Shown here: piece after piece, positions 39,114-47,566 of the stretch
How the letters are laid out: the number at the start of each line of letters is the position of its first letter
Numbering within the stretch: the first letter of the stretch is position 1
Assembly (NCBI GenBank): GCA_029817715.1
Contig: JARUPY010000312.1
Span: 124,001-188,000 of the forward strand
From: Melastoma dodecandrum
Taxonomy: Eukaryota; Streptophyta; Magnoliopsida; Myrtales; Melastomataceae
Direction of reading: 5' to 3'
Length of the DNA: 64,000 nt
Translations under genes and position numbers: made by a program
The notes under the pieces: model-generated
Databases searched by the model: none
Told to the model about the DNA's origin: nothing
The model's input: only the letters and a program-made list of their open reading frames with translations

Positions 39114-39626
39114 ATGACTGAAAACACCGAAAACCTTCACCCACATCTCGAAATGACGGCCGAGATCGTGGCCGCCTATGTCTCCCGCAACTCCATCCCG
39201 GCGGCCGAACTGCCGAACCTGATCCGGAGCATCCATCAGTCGGTTTCAACGCTGGGTGCGCCCCCGGTGGCCGAGGTCGCGCCGGAGCCGCTCAAGCCCG
39301 CCGTGCCGGTCAAGAAGTCCATCACGGACGAATACATCATCAGCCTGGAGGACGGCCGCAAGCTGAAGTCCATGAAGCGCTATCTCGCGGGTCTCGGCAT
39401 GACTCCGGCCCAGTATCGCGAGAAGTGGGGCCTGCCGCACGACTACCCGATGGTTGCGCCGTCCTACGCGGCCCATCGTTCGGCCCTGGCCAAGACGCTG
39501 GGACTCGGCCGCCGCGCCGCCCAGGAGACCGCGGCCGCCGAGCCCGAGCCCGAGCCCGTGGTGGAGGCGGCTCCTCCGGCCGCCGAGGCCAAGAAGCCCC
39601 GCCGCCGCAGCACCAAGGCGGCCTGA
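39114..39626 (+). CDS. MucR/Ros-family transcriptional regulator
   Basis: 170 residues. MucR proteins are H-NS-like regulators of exopolysaccharide, motility and cell cycle in rhizobia. The N-terminal oligomerisation helix (EMTAEIVAAYVSRNSIPAAELPNLI) and the DNA-binding part DEYIISLEDGRKLKSMKRYL ... YREKWGLPHDYPMVAPSYAAHRSALAKTLGLGRR are complete. All four zinc-ligand positions of the Ros finger are substituted (Ser and Asp for the Cys pair, Tyr at the first His), as in zinc-independent members of the family. C-terminal tail is Ala/Pro-rich. The last codons and stop are followed by a partial triplication of the gene end. Confidence 0.9.
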   Translation: MTENTENLHPHLEMTAEIVAAYVSRNSIPAAELPNLIRSIHQSVSTLGAPPVAEVAPEPLKPAVPVKKSITDEYIISLEDGRKLKSMKRYLAGLGMTPAQYREKWGLPHDYPMVAPSYAAHRSALAKTLGLGRRAAQETAAAEPEPEPVVEAAPPAAEAKKPRRRSTKAA

Positions 39627-39695
39627 GCCGCCAAGAGGCAGCACCAAGGCGGCTTGAGCCGCCGAGACGCAGCCAAGGCGGCCTGACCGCCCGGC
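39605..39695. repeat. Triplicated 31-bp unit at the mucR stop codon
   Basis: Unit 1 (39605-39635) contains the last mucR codons, stop and AAGGCGGCCTGAGCCGCC hairpin; unit 2 (39636-39666) repeats it with two or three changes; unit 3 (39667 on) is a shorter, decayed copy. Each unit carries the GGCGGC/GCCGCC stem, so this looks like a terminator duplicated in tandem. Confidence 0.8.
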
Positions 39696-39718
39696 GATCT
39701 GGCGCGCGTGCTCGCCCC

Positions 39719-40798
39719 TCAGGCGGCGGCCCGCACCGCCGCGGGGGCGAGGCGCAGTCCCGTAGCGGCGTCGAAGAGGTGCATGGCCTCGGCGGGGATC
39801 GGCAGGGGCAGGGTGCCGCGGCCGCGGCGATCCGAGGCGGCGACCTGGATCACGACCTCGCCGCCGCCGAGCCGGCCGCGGAGCAGCCGCGCCGCGCCGA
39901 GATCCTCGACCACGTCGATCTCGGCCGCGGGCGCGTCGGCCGTCGCCGCGGGACCGATGTCCTCGGGGCGGAAGCCCAGCGTCACGGCCGCGCCGCGGGC
40001 GAGGCCGTGGGCCGGCGAGGGCAGGACCGCGCCCGCGAGCGTCACCGTGTCGGGCCCGGCGGCTTCCGCCGGAACGAGGTTCATGGGCGGCGATCCCACG
40101 AAGCCCGCCACGAATCGCGAGGCGGGGTGCCGGTAGACGTCCTCGGGCGTGCCGACCTGCTCGACGCGGCCGGCGTTCAGCACCACGAGCCGGTCGGCCA
40201 GCGTCATGGCCTCCGTCTGGTCGTGGGTGACGAAGACCGAGGTGACGCCCTGCCGGTCGTGCAGGCGGCGGATCTCGATCCGCATCTGGACGCGCAGCGT
40301 CGCGTCGAGGGTCGACAGGGGCTCGTCGAAGAGGAACACCTTGGGCTGCCGCACGATGGCGCGGCCCATGGCGACGCGCTGGCGCTGGCCGCCGGAGAGC
40401 TGGCCCGGCCGCCGGTCGAGGAGCCCGTCGAGGCCGAGCGAGCGCGCCACCGCGGCGATGCGCTCCCTCCGCTCGGCCTTGGGCACCCCCGCCACCTTCA
40501 AAGCATAGCCGATGTTCTCCGCCACCGTCATGTGGGGGTAGAGGGCGTAGTTCTGGAACACCATGGCGCAGCCGCGCTCGCGCGGCTCGAGCCGGTTCAC
40601 GACCCGGCCGCCGATCGCGATCTCGCCCGCCGTGACGGATTCGAGCCCGGCGATCATCCGGAGCAGGGTGGACTTGCCGCAGCCCGAGGGCCCGAGGATG
40701 ACCACGAACTCGCCCGCCGCGAAGGCGAGGTCGAGGCCGTGCACGGTCTCGACCCGGCCGTAGGACTTGCGCAGGTTCCGGATCAGGATCTCGCTCAC
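39719..40798 (-). CDS. ugpC: Glycerol-3-phosphate ABC importer ATPase
   Basis: 359 residues of the MalK/UgpC class. Walker [15 protein letters not shown]-loop [11 protein letters not shown], signature [14 protein letters not shown], Walker [13 protein letters not shown], switch His in [11 protein letters not shown]. The C-terminal TOBE-like regulatory domain follows ([11 protein letters not shown]). Completes the ugpBAEC operon. Between ugpE and this gene is a 100-base gap holding a nested inverted repeat. Substrate assignment rests on the whole operon, not on this subunit. Confidence 0.9.
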   Translation of the reverse strand: MSEILIRNLRKSYGRVETVHGLDLAFAAGEFVVILGPSGCGKSTLLRMIAGLESVTAGEIAIGGRVVNRLEPRERGCAMVFQNYALYPHMTVAENIGYALKVAGVPKAERRERIAAVARSLGLDGLLDRRPGQLSGGQRQRVAMGRAIVRQPKVFLFDEPLSTLDATLRVQMRIEIRRLHDRQGVTSVFVTHDQTEAMTLADRLVVLNAGRVEQVGTPEDVYRHPASRFVAGFVGSPPMNLVPAEAAGPDTVTLAGAVLPSPAHGLARGAAVTLGFRPEDIGPAATADAPAAEIDVVEDLGAARLLRGRLGGGEVVIQVAASDRRGRGTLPLPIPAEAMHLFDAATGLRLAPAAVRAAA

Positions 40799-40826
40799 CG
40801 CCGCTCTCCTTCCGCGGATGCCGGTT

Positions 40827-40887
40827 GATCGGCTCGGCTCCTGGTTGTCCGCTCATGCGCGGTGATGAGCGGGAAAGCGAGCCGATC
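40827..40887. other. Nested inverted repeat between ugpE and ugpC
   Basis: Outer arms GATCGGCTCG (40827-40836) and CGAGCCGATC (40878-40887); inner arms CCGCTCAT (40849-40856) and ATGAGCGG (40865-40872). Could form a two-tier hairpin in the ugp transcript that slows or stops transcription before ugpC, or mark a dispersed element. Confidence 0.55.
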
Positions 40888-40901
40888 CGACGGGAACCAT
40901 G

Positions 40902-41795
40902 TTATTTCTCGACCGCCACGAGGCCGCGCACGAACCAGCGCTGCAGCAGGATCACCACGACGAGCGGCGGCGCCATGACGATCAGCGTGCCCGCCATGGC
41001 GGTGTTCCAGACCGGCGCCTCGCCGTAGGACATGCCGGGCACGAGGCGGCCGAGCTGCATCGAGGCCGTGGCATAGTGGGGGTCGGTCACCACCAGCAGG
41101 GGCCAGAGATACTGGTTCCAGGCATAGACGAACATGATGGTGCCGAGCGCCGCCATGTTGGTGACCGAGAGGGGCAGGATCACGTCCTTGAAGAAGCGGA
41201 AGGCCCCCGCGCCGTCCATCTTGGCGGCCTCGGCGAGCTCGTCCGGGATGGTCATGAAGAACTGGCGGTACAGGAAGGTGCCGGTGGCGGTCGCCACCAG
41301 CGGCAGCACCAGGCCCGAATAGGAGTTGAGCAGGTTCCAGCGCGGCAGCGTCACCGACACGCCGGCGAGATCGAGCAGCGTCTGGAACGGTTCGAAGGCG
41401 TTGGCGGCGACCGCGTAGGTCGGCACGATCCTGACTTCGAGCGGCAGCATCAGCGTGGCGAAGATGATCCAGAAGAAGACCGCCCGCAGCCGGTAGTCGA
41501 AATACACGATGGAATAGGCCGAGATGGCCGAGAGGGCGACCTTGCCGGCCGCCACCAGCCCCGCCACGATCACCGAGGTCAGCATCACCCTGCCGAAACT
41601 GCCCTTCTGCCAGGCGCCGGAGAGATTCTCCCACAGGTGGCTGCCGGGCAGGAGCGGCATGGGCACCTGGTTGACGGTCTGAAAGTCGTGGCTCGCCGCC
41701 ACCGTCACGACATAGACGGGCAGGAGCAGGAGGACGAGCCCCCCGACCAGGACGAGGTGGGTGAGAAGGTTGACGAGCGGGGTGCGTTCGATCAC
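40902..41795 (-). CDS. ugpE: Glycerol-3-phosphate ABC permease subunit E
   Basis: 297 residues from the GTG at 41795. Six membrane helices; the EAA loop is ELAEAAKMDGAGAFRFFKDVILPLS. UgpE-type family landmarks such as SAYSIVYFDYRLRAVFFWIIFATLMLPLEVRIVPTYAV are visible in order. Works with UgpA as the membrane channel. Ten bases follow ugpA, so coupled expression is expected. Intact. Confidence 0.92.
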   Translation of the reverse strand: MIERTPLVNLLTHLVLVGGLVLLLLPVYVVTVAASHDFQTVNQVPMPLLPGSHLWENLSGAWQKGSFGRVMLTSVIVAGLVAAGKVALSAISAYSIVYFDYRLRAVFFWIIFATLMLPLEVRIVPTYAVAANAFEPFQTLLDLAGVSVTLPRWNLLNSYSGLVLPLVATATGTFLYRQFFMTIPDELAEAAKMDGAGAFRFFKDVILPLSVTNMAALGTIMFVYAWNQYLWPLLVVTDPHYATASMQLGRLVPGMSYGEAPVWNTAMAGTLIVMAPPLVVVILLQRWFVRGLVAVEK

Positions 41796-41805
41796 GGGAC
41801 CGTCC

Positions 41806-42691
41806 TCATCGGTAGTGGACGCGCCGCTCGACCAGGCGGAACTGGACTACGGTGAGGCCGATGATCAGCGCCATCAGCACCATGCTCTGCGCGGCGGCGA
41901 GCGAATAGTCCTTCGAACTGGAAGCCGTCGAGGTAGATCTTGTAGACCATCAGCAGGGTGGCGCGGGCCGGGCCCCCGTGGGTGGTGACGTCGATCAGGG
42001 CGAAACTGTCGACGAAGCTGTCGGTCACGTTGATCATCAGCAGGAAGAACAGCGTCGGCGTCAGCAGCGGCACCTGAAGGTCCCGCATGCGGCGCAGCAC
42101 GCCGGCGCCGTCCATGGCGGCGGCCTCGAGCGTGCTGCGCGGCAGGTTCTGCAGGGCCGCGAGCAGGAAGACGAAATTGTAGCCCACCATCTTCCAGCTC
42201 TGCCCGAGCAGCACCATCACGAAGGCGTCGGCCCCGTCGAGGGCGGGGTTCCACAGGCCGGGGACGAGGTGGTTGATCCCCGCCATCAGCCCGGCATCGG
42301 GCGAGAAGATGAAGCGGAAGGTGAGGCCCACGGCGGCGGCCGGCACCGCATAGGGCAGGAAGAAGGTGAAGCGGTAGAGCCGGTGGCCGGCGAGGCCCCG
42401 GTCGGCGAAGAGCGCGAGGACCAGCGCGGCGCCGACGGCCAGCACCGTGCAGCCGGCCGCGAAGAGCAGGGAGGCCCCGACCGAAGCCCAGTAGTTCGCG
42501 TCGGCGAAGACGCTGCGGAAGTTCTCGAGCCCGACGAACTGGTTGCCGCCCCCGAAGGCGGGTTCCAGCGTCACCGACCAGTAGAAGGCCTGGGCGGTCG
42601 GCCAGTAGAAGAAGACGAAGACCAGGAGGAGCTGCGGCGCGATGAAGGCCGCGGCGAGCCACAGGTTCCGGAAGGTCGCGCGCTTCTGCAT
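41806..42691 (-). CDS. ugpA: Glycerol-3-phosphate ABC permease subunit A (frameshifted)
   Basis: Starts MQKRATFRNLWLAAAFIAPQ at 42691, with six helices and the EAA loop STLEAAAMDGAGVLRRMRDLQVPLLTPT. Near 41930 one extra G (TTCGAAGG) breaks the last helix: YLDGFQFE should continue into KDYSLAAAQSMVLMALIIG and end RVHYR at 41806. Corrected length 294 residues, standard. A shift in a core transporter gene whose neighbours are also shifted suggests sequence error. Confidence 0.9.
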
Positions 42692-42724
42692 GGGCGGGAT
42701 CCTGGTCGCGGCCGTGCCGGCCGG

Positions 42725-44063
42725 TCAGGGCAGGGTCTTGCCCCGCATGGTCTGGGCGTAGCGGGACAGCACCTCGTTGCCCTGGGCGACGGCGTCGTCG
42801 AGCGCGGCCTGCATGTCCTTCTTCCCCGTGAAGGCGGCCTCGAGCTCCGAGCGCAGGATGGCGCGGATGCTGGTGTAGTTTGCCGAGGCGGATGCCGTGG
42901 GTCAGGGGGCCGACCGGCGAGGCGGTCAGCGACTGGATGGCGACCTCGCGGCCGGCGTGCCGGGGGTCCTTGTAGAAGCCGTTCTCCTCGACGAGCTTCT
43001 GCCCGGCGGTCGTGACCGGGATGTATCCGGTGTTGTCGACGATATATTCCTCGCCCGTCTTCGGCGCCGTGACGTATTTGAGGAAGGCCGCCGCCGCCTC
43101 GTATTCGGCCGGCGACTTGCCCGCCATGATCCACAGCGAGGCGCCCCCGATCGACGAATTGTGACGCTCCTGGCCCCCGTAGACCGGCAGCATGGCGACG
43201 CCGAAGTTGAGGTCCGGCTTGGCCGTGGCCTTGATGGCGGAATAATCCGCGATGGAATTCAAGTGGGACGCGCAGGCGCCGTTGGCGAAGGCGTCGCGCT
43301 TGTTGACGCCGCTCGCCAGCGTCACGAGCTTGGCCTCGCCCCGGTCGACCCAGCCCTTCACGTCCTTCATGAAGTCCACGAAGACCGTGTGGTTGAAGAC
43401 GAGCTTGGCGTCGAGGCCCTTGAAGCCGTTCTCCTGCGTGGCCACCGGCACGGCGTTGACGGCCGAGAACTGCTCCAGGATCGGCCAGGGATCGAAGTCA
43501 TGCGCGAAGGGGCACTCGACGCCGGCCTTCTTCAGCGCCGCCAGGTCCTGGCCGAACTCCTGCCAGGTCTTGGGCGCCTCGGTCTTGCCGATCTTGGCCC
43601 AGGCATCCTTGTTCCAGTAGAGGACGGCCGTCGAGGAATTGTACGGGAAGGACCACATCGTGCCCTGCGACGTGCCGTAGAAATCGCGGATCGCCGGATA
43701 ATAGCTGTTCCAGTCGATGCCGAGCTTGTAGTCCTGGTCGAACTTGTCGGCCGGGTAGACGGCGCCCGACAGGAGGAAGTTCACCGTGCCGGCGTCGTAG
43801 ATCTGCACGACCGTGGGTTGCTGGTGGGAGCGGTAGGCCGCGATGGTGTTCTGCTCGGCCTTGTCGTAGCCGCCCTGGCCGACGCAGACGGCCTCGTACT
43901 TGTCCTGCGACGCGTTGAAGAGCTTGCACTGGTTCTCGACGACCTCGCCGAGCTGTCCCGTCAGGCCGTACCAGAATTCGAACTTCTGCCGCCCCTCGGC
44001 CTGCGCGGCGGGGGCGGCGAGGCACAGAAGCGTGGCGGCTGACGCGAGGAGGATGCGGCGCAT
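42725..44063 (-). CDS. ugpB: Glycerol-3-phosphate-binding periplasmic protein (frameshifted)
   Basis: Starts MRRILLASAATLLCLAAPAAQAEG at 44063, a cleavable signal. Family core EFWYGLTGQLGEVVENQCKLFNASQ then SFPYNSSTAVLYWNKDAW and NHTVFVDFMKDVKGW is intact. Near 42880 one extra A (GGCAAACTAC) shifts the final helix; without it the end reads RLGNYTSIRAIL ... RGKTLP, about 445 residues. Binds glycerol-3-phosphate or glycerophosphodiesters in the periplasm. First gene of ugpBAEC and preceded by a candidate Pho box, which fits phosphate-starvation control. Confidence 0.9.
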
Positions 44064-44121
44064 GGGCGAGGTCCTGGCTGCGGGAAGTCTTGCGGCTCGA
44101 CCCTGCGGTTAGCGGCTCCTC

Positions 44122-44161
44122 ATGACGGTCGGCCGAAGATCATGTGACGGATGCGTGAAAG
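44122..44161 (-). promoter_or_regulatory. Candidate Pho box upstream of ugpB
   Basis: Minus strand: CTTTCAC, GCAT, CCGTCAC, ATGA, TCTTCGG, CCGA, CCGTCAT. The 7-base blocks recur every 11 bases, the phasing of PhoB half-sites (consensus CTGTCAT/C with 4-base gaps); three of the four blocks match 5 to 6 of 7. It ends 59 bases before the ugpB ATG. Position and gene content fit PhoB activation of the ugp operon. Confidence 0.6.
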
Positions 44162-44252
44162 CGCTGCGGGACCCCGGGGCCTGGACAGGCGGGATCCGCT
44201 CCGTCAAGGGGAGGCCGGCGGGACGCTCCGCCGATTCGCCGCCGAGACTCCC

Positions 44253-45284
44253 ATGACGCCCATCGTCGATGCCCTGCTGCCGGGCCTCGCCCCGCTCGAT
44301 CCCGCGTTGCGGGACGAGGCCCTCGGGGGGGCGGCCGATCGCGCCCGGCACGCGGGTCTCGCGGCGCGGGTTCCCGCGCTCGCCGGCCTCGTGGCGGCGC
44401 ATCCGCCGAGAGCCGTGGCGGTGCCGGCCGCCCTTCGCATCGCGGCCTGGAATGCCGAGCGGCTGAAACATGTGGCGGCCTCGGCGGCGCTCCTCGACCG
44501 GGCCGGCGCCGACGTGGCGCTGCTCAGCGAGGTCGACCTCGGCATGGCCCGCTCGGGCAACCGCGACACGGCCGCCGACCTCGCGGGCCTGCTCGGCCTG
44601 GGGCACGTCTACGGCGTCGAATTCGTCGAACTCGGACTCGGCGACGCGCGCGAGATGCGCTGGCACGCCGGCCAGCGCAACGCGGCGGGGTTTCACGGCA
44701 ACGCCATCCTGTCGCGCTTCCGCCTGTCCGAGGCCTTCATGGTCAGGCTCGACGCCGGGGGAGCCTGGTTCGGCGCCACGGCCGATGCCCGGCCGCGCCG
44801 TCTCGGGGGCCGCATGGCCCTGGCGGCGCGCCTCGCCGACGTGCCGGTGCCGCTGTGGGTCGTCGAGGTGCATCTCGAGAGCCGCAGCACGCCGGCGCTG
44901 CGCGAGGCCCAGATGCGGCGCCTCCTCGCCGCGCTGGCGGAGCGGATCGGCGACGCCGCCTGCGTGATCGGGGGCGACCTCAACACGCTCGCCCTGCCGC
45001 GCGGCGACGCGCTGCCGGAGGCGGTGCTGCGCGACCCCACTGCCGCCGAGCCGCTCTTCGCCGCGGCGGCGGCGGCGGGCTTCGCCTGGGCGGCCAGCAA
45101 CACCGCCGACGTCACGAGCCGCACGCGGCCCGACGGCGCGCCGCTGCCGCCCTTCACCCGCATCGACTGGCTGCTGGTGCGCGGCCTCGCGGCCCGGGCG
45201 CCCGCCACGCTCCCGGCGCTCGGGCCGGACGGGCGCGCCATCTCGGACCACGACCTCGTCGCCGTGACGCTGGCCCCGCCATAG
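44253..45284 (+). CDS. Endonuclease/exonuclease/phosphatase family protein
   Basis: 343 residues from the ATG at 44253. Landmarks of the EEP fold: IAAWNAERLKHV near residue 66 (metal Asn-Glu neighbourhood), ADVALLSEVDLGM, HGNAILSRF, GGDLNT and the closing SDHDLVAVTL. Magnesium-dependent phosphodiesterase or phosphatase activity is expected; substrate unknown. No signal peptide. Divergent from ugpB; the shared 190-base gap holds the Pho box, so co-regulation under phosphate limitation is possible. Confidence 0.87.
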   Translation: MTPIVDALLPGLAPLDPALRDEALGGAADRARHAGLAARVPALAGLVAAHPPRAVAVPAALRIAAWNAERLKHVAASAALLDRAGADVALLSEVDLGMARSGNRDTAADLAGLLGLGHVYGVEFVELGLGDAREMRWHAGQRNAAGFHGNAILSRFRLSEAFMVRLDAGGAWFGATADARPRRLGGRMALAARLADVPVPLWVVEVHLESRSTPALREAQMRRLLAALAERIGDAACVIGGDLNTLALPRGDALPEAVLRDPTAAEPLFAAAAAAGFAWAASNTADVTSRTRPDGAPLPPFTRIDWLLVRGLAARAPATLPALGPDGRAISDHDLVAVTLAPP

Positions 45285-45330
45285 AAGCGCCGGCTCGCGC
45301 CGCGACAGTGCGGCCCCGTGCCGCGAACCG

Positions 45331-46393
45331 ATGGATTCCATGCCGATCACGACCCTGCTCCGCGCCCTCTGCCTCGCGGCCGCCGCCCTCGTGCCGGCGG
45401 GCGGCCTCCAGGCGGCGGAGCGCGTCGACGTTCCCGTCCACCAGATCGTGCTGCCCGACGGCGACACGCGCTATTCGGTGCCGGTGACGGTGGGGGACGG
45501 CCCGCCGATCGAGGCCATGCTCGACACCGGCTCCTTCGGCCTGCGGGTGATGAAATCCGCCCTGTCCTCCGGCTTCCAGGCCACGAACCTCAAGCATGAC
45601 TATGCCTTCGGCAGCGGCGCCAAGCTCCAGGGCGTGCTGGCGCGCGCGGTGGTGGGCGTCGGCGGGGCCCGCACCGCGGCGCCCGTGCTGTTCCACCTCG
45701 TCGACAAGGTCGGCTGCGCGGAGGGCCGGCCCGCCTGTCCGGCCTCCAAGGTCAAGGCCGAGGACTACCGGATCGGGGGCGACGGCTATGCGGGCCAGGG
45801 CTTCCAGGCGATCCTAGGCCTGTCGCTGCGCCGGGCCGCCGCGGAGGACAGCGCCCAGAATCCCCTGACCGCGACCGGACCGCGCAGCTGGATCCTGGTC
45901 CTGCCCCGTCCCGGCAGCGGCGAGCCGGGCCACCTCATCATCGATCCCGACCGCGTCCGACAGGGCGGGCTTCGCCTCGCTCAAGCTCCCGGCCGCCGGG
46001 GAGACGTCCGGGGGGCGGATGGCGGGCTTCGCCGACACGGCCCTGCCGGGCTGCATCGTCGAGGACGGCGGCGGGCAGCGCTTCTGCGGGCGGACCTTGC
46101 TCGATTCGGGCGCCCCGGGCCTGTCGGTGGCGACCGGCGACGTCCAGGGGCCGAAGCCCTGGGGCGCGGGCCGGCATGCCAGGATCGAGATCGGCGGGTC
46201 CGACGGGCCGGTCTCGATGCCCTTCACCTCCGGGGCCGACTGGGCGAGCCGCGTCCTCCTGCACCCGCGGCGCGGGCCGCCGGGCGGCGCCGAGATCTCG
46301 CTGGGCTCGCTGCCCTACATGTCCTATGCGGTGCTCTACGATTCCGCCGCCGGCACGATCGGCTTCAAGCCGCGCGATCCCGCCGGGCCGTGA
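45331..46393 (+). CDS. Exported retropepsin-like aspartyl protease-like protein (frameshifted)
   Basis: A signal peptide (MPITTLLRALCLAAAALVPAGG after a short lead; an internal Met at 45340 may be the start). First domain has MLDTGSFGLRVM, the DTG motif. One extra C near 45955 separates HLIIDPD from ASDRAGFASLKLPAAG; after the shift a second DSG motif appears in LLDSGAPGLSVA. Corrected length about 353 residues, two lobes, as in pepsin-like bacterial proteins. Both acids are present, so proteolysis is possible, but many such bacterial proteins lack shown activity. Periplasmic by signal peptide. Confidence 0.78.
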
Positions 46394-46414
46394 CCGGGAG
46401 GCGCCGCCGGGCGC

Positions 46415-46567
46415 CCTTCTCCCGCTGGCGGGAGAAGGTGGCCCTGCGAAGCAGGGTCGGGTGAGCGGATGAGAGCGCGCGCGTCGTCGATATCCGACCC
46501 CTGCGTCGCCCCTCATCCGTCCAGCGCTGCCGCGCTGGACACTCTCTCGTCGAAGGGGTGAAGGGTG
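46415..46567. repeat. Inverted pair of rhizobial palindromic repeats
   Basis: Left copy: CCTTCTCCCG CTGG CGGGAGAAGG (46415-46438), then CCCTGC GAA GCAGGG (46442-46456) and GGATGAG. Right copy, opposite strand: starts CCCTTCACCCC and ends GGATGAGGGG, with GTCCAGCGC/GCGCTGGAC (46519-46540) as its stem. The rest of the gap 46394-46921 holds no convincing gene. Confidence 0.75.
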
Positions 46568-46921
46568 CGCGCGACCGTCGTGGCCTATTCCGTTGAGGCG
46601 GCTTCGCGGTGCTGAAGGGAGCTTTGCCCGCACGCCGCGCGGGATCGCCGATCCGCGTCCAGGCCAGGTCGGCCGGGAGTCACATCGACGGTTGATCTCT
46701 GTCTCCTCGCGGACGAAGGCCGGTTGACAGCATCGCCACCACCGTCAATCATAACCCATGATCGCATCGACTGCCCGCATCATGACCACCCGCGTATCCC
46801 TCGATGGGGATGCGGTGGACGTGCGCGCCTGAGAGCGACCGTCGAACGCAGACCCCGCCTGGACGGTTCGGGTCCTGCTGTTCAACCACCTCCGTCCGGC
46901 GCTACCCAAAGGACAGAGACC

Positions 46922-47423
46922 ATGGTCGCAACATCGGACAGTCTGGTCATCCGCGCCAATCGCCCGGAGGATGCCGAGGAGCTGAACGGAGCTGGCGAAC
47001 CTTCCCGGGTTTCGAAACGGCACGATGAGATTGCCTTTCCAGCGCGTCGCCGAGACGAGGCGATGGTTGGACACTCAGAAGGCGAACGACATCCATCTCG
47101 TGGGCCTGCTGACGGACGTATCGTCGCGAGCGCGGGCTTGTCGGCGTTCGGTGGACGCCGCAGTCACACCGGGGTCCTGGCCTTGGGTGTTCACGACGAT
47201 CACGTCGGGAAAGGCTTGGGCTCGGCCCTCTTCTCCGCCTTGATCGACACGTGCCGACCGTTGGCTGAATCTGAAGAGGTTGGAGCTGACCGTCTTTGCC
47301 GACAATGCACGGGCCATCTCGCTCTATCGGAAGTTCGGATTCGAGCAGGAGGGATTGCTTCGCTCCTTCGCGTTCCGCGACGGTCGCTATGCCGATGCGC
47401 TCCTCATGGCGCGGCTCCGCTGA
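46922..47423 (+). pseudogene. YhhY-like GNAT acetyltransferase, three frameshifts
   Basis: ATG at 46922 begins MVATSDSLVIRANRPEDAEEL. Frame changes are needed near 46995, 47115 and 47265. Read piecewise the order is that of E. coli YhhY (amino-acid N-acetyltransferase): RRSHTGVLALGVHDDHVGKGLGSALF is the acetyl-CoA loop, then LKRLELTVFADNARAISLYRKFGFEQEG and FAFRDGRYADALLMARL at the end. Span equals about 167 codons. True decay and consensus error are both possible. Confidence 0.75.
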
Positions 47424-47566
47424 GCAAGGATGCGTAGGCCACGCTCGCGGAACCCTGCCGGGATCCACGAGGGATCGAGGCAGGACTGCGTGGGACGAGC
47501 GGCGATCGGGTGGGCCCATCGCGAGCGGTTGGATCCGCGCCCTCCCGTGCCGGCACCGACGCGCGC

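Noticed and set aside
41874..44063. Apparent 729-residue UgpB-like protein
   Set aside because: After about residue 395 it reads antisense-like Arg/His-rich sequence in the wrong frame of ugpA; caused by the +1 shift near 42880.
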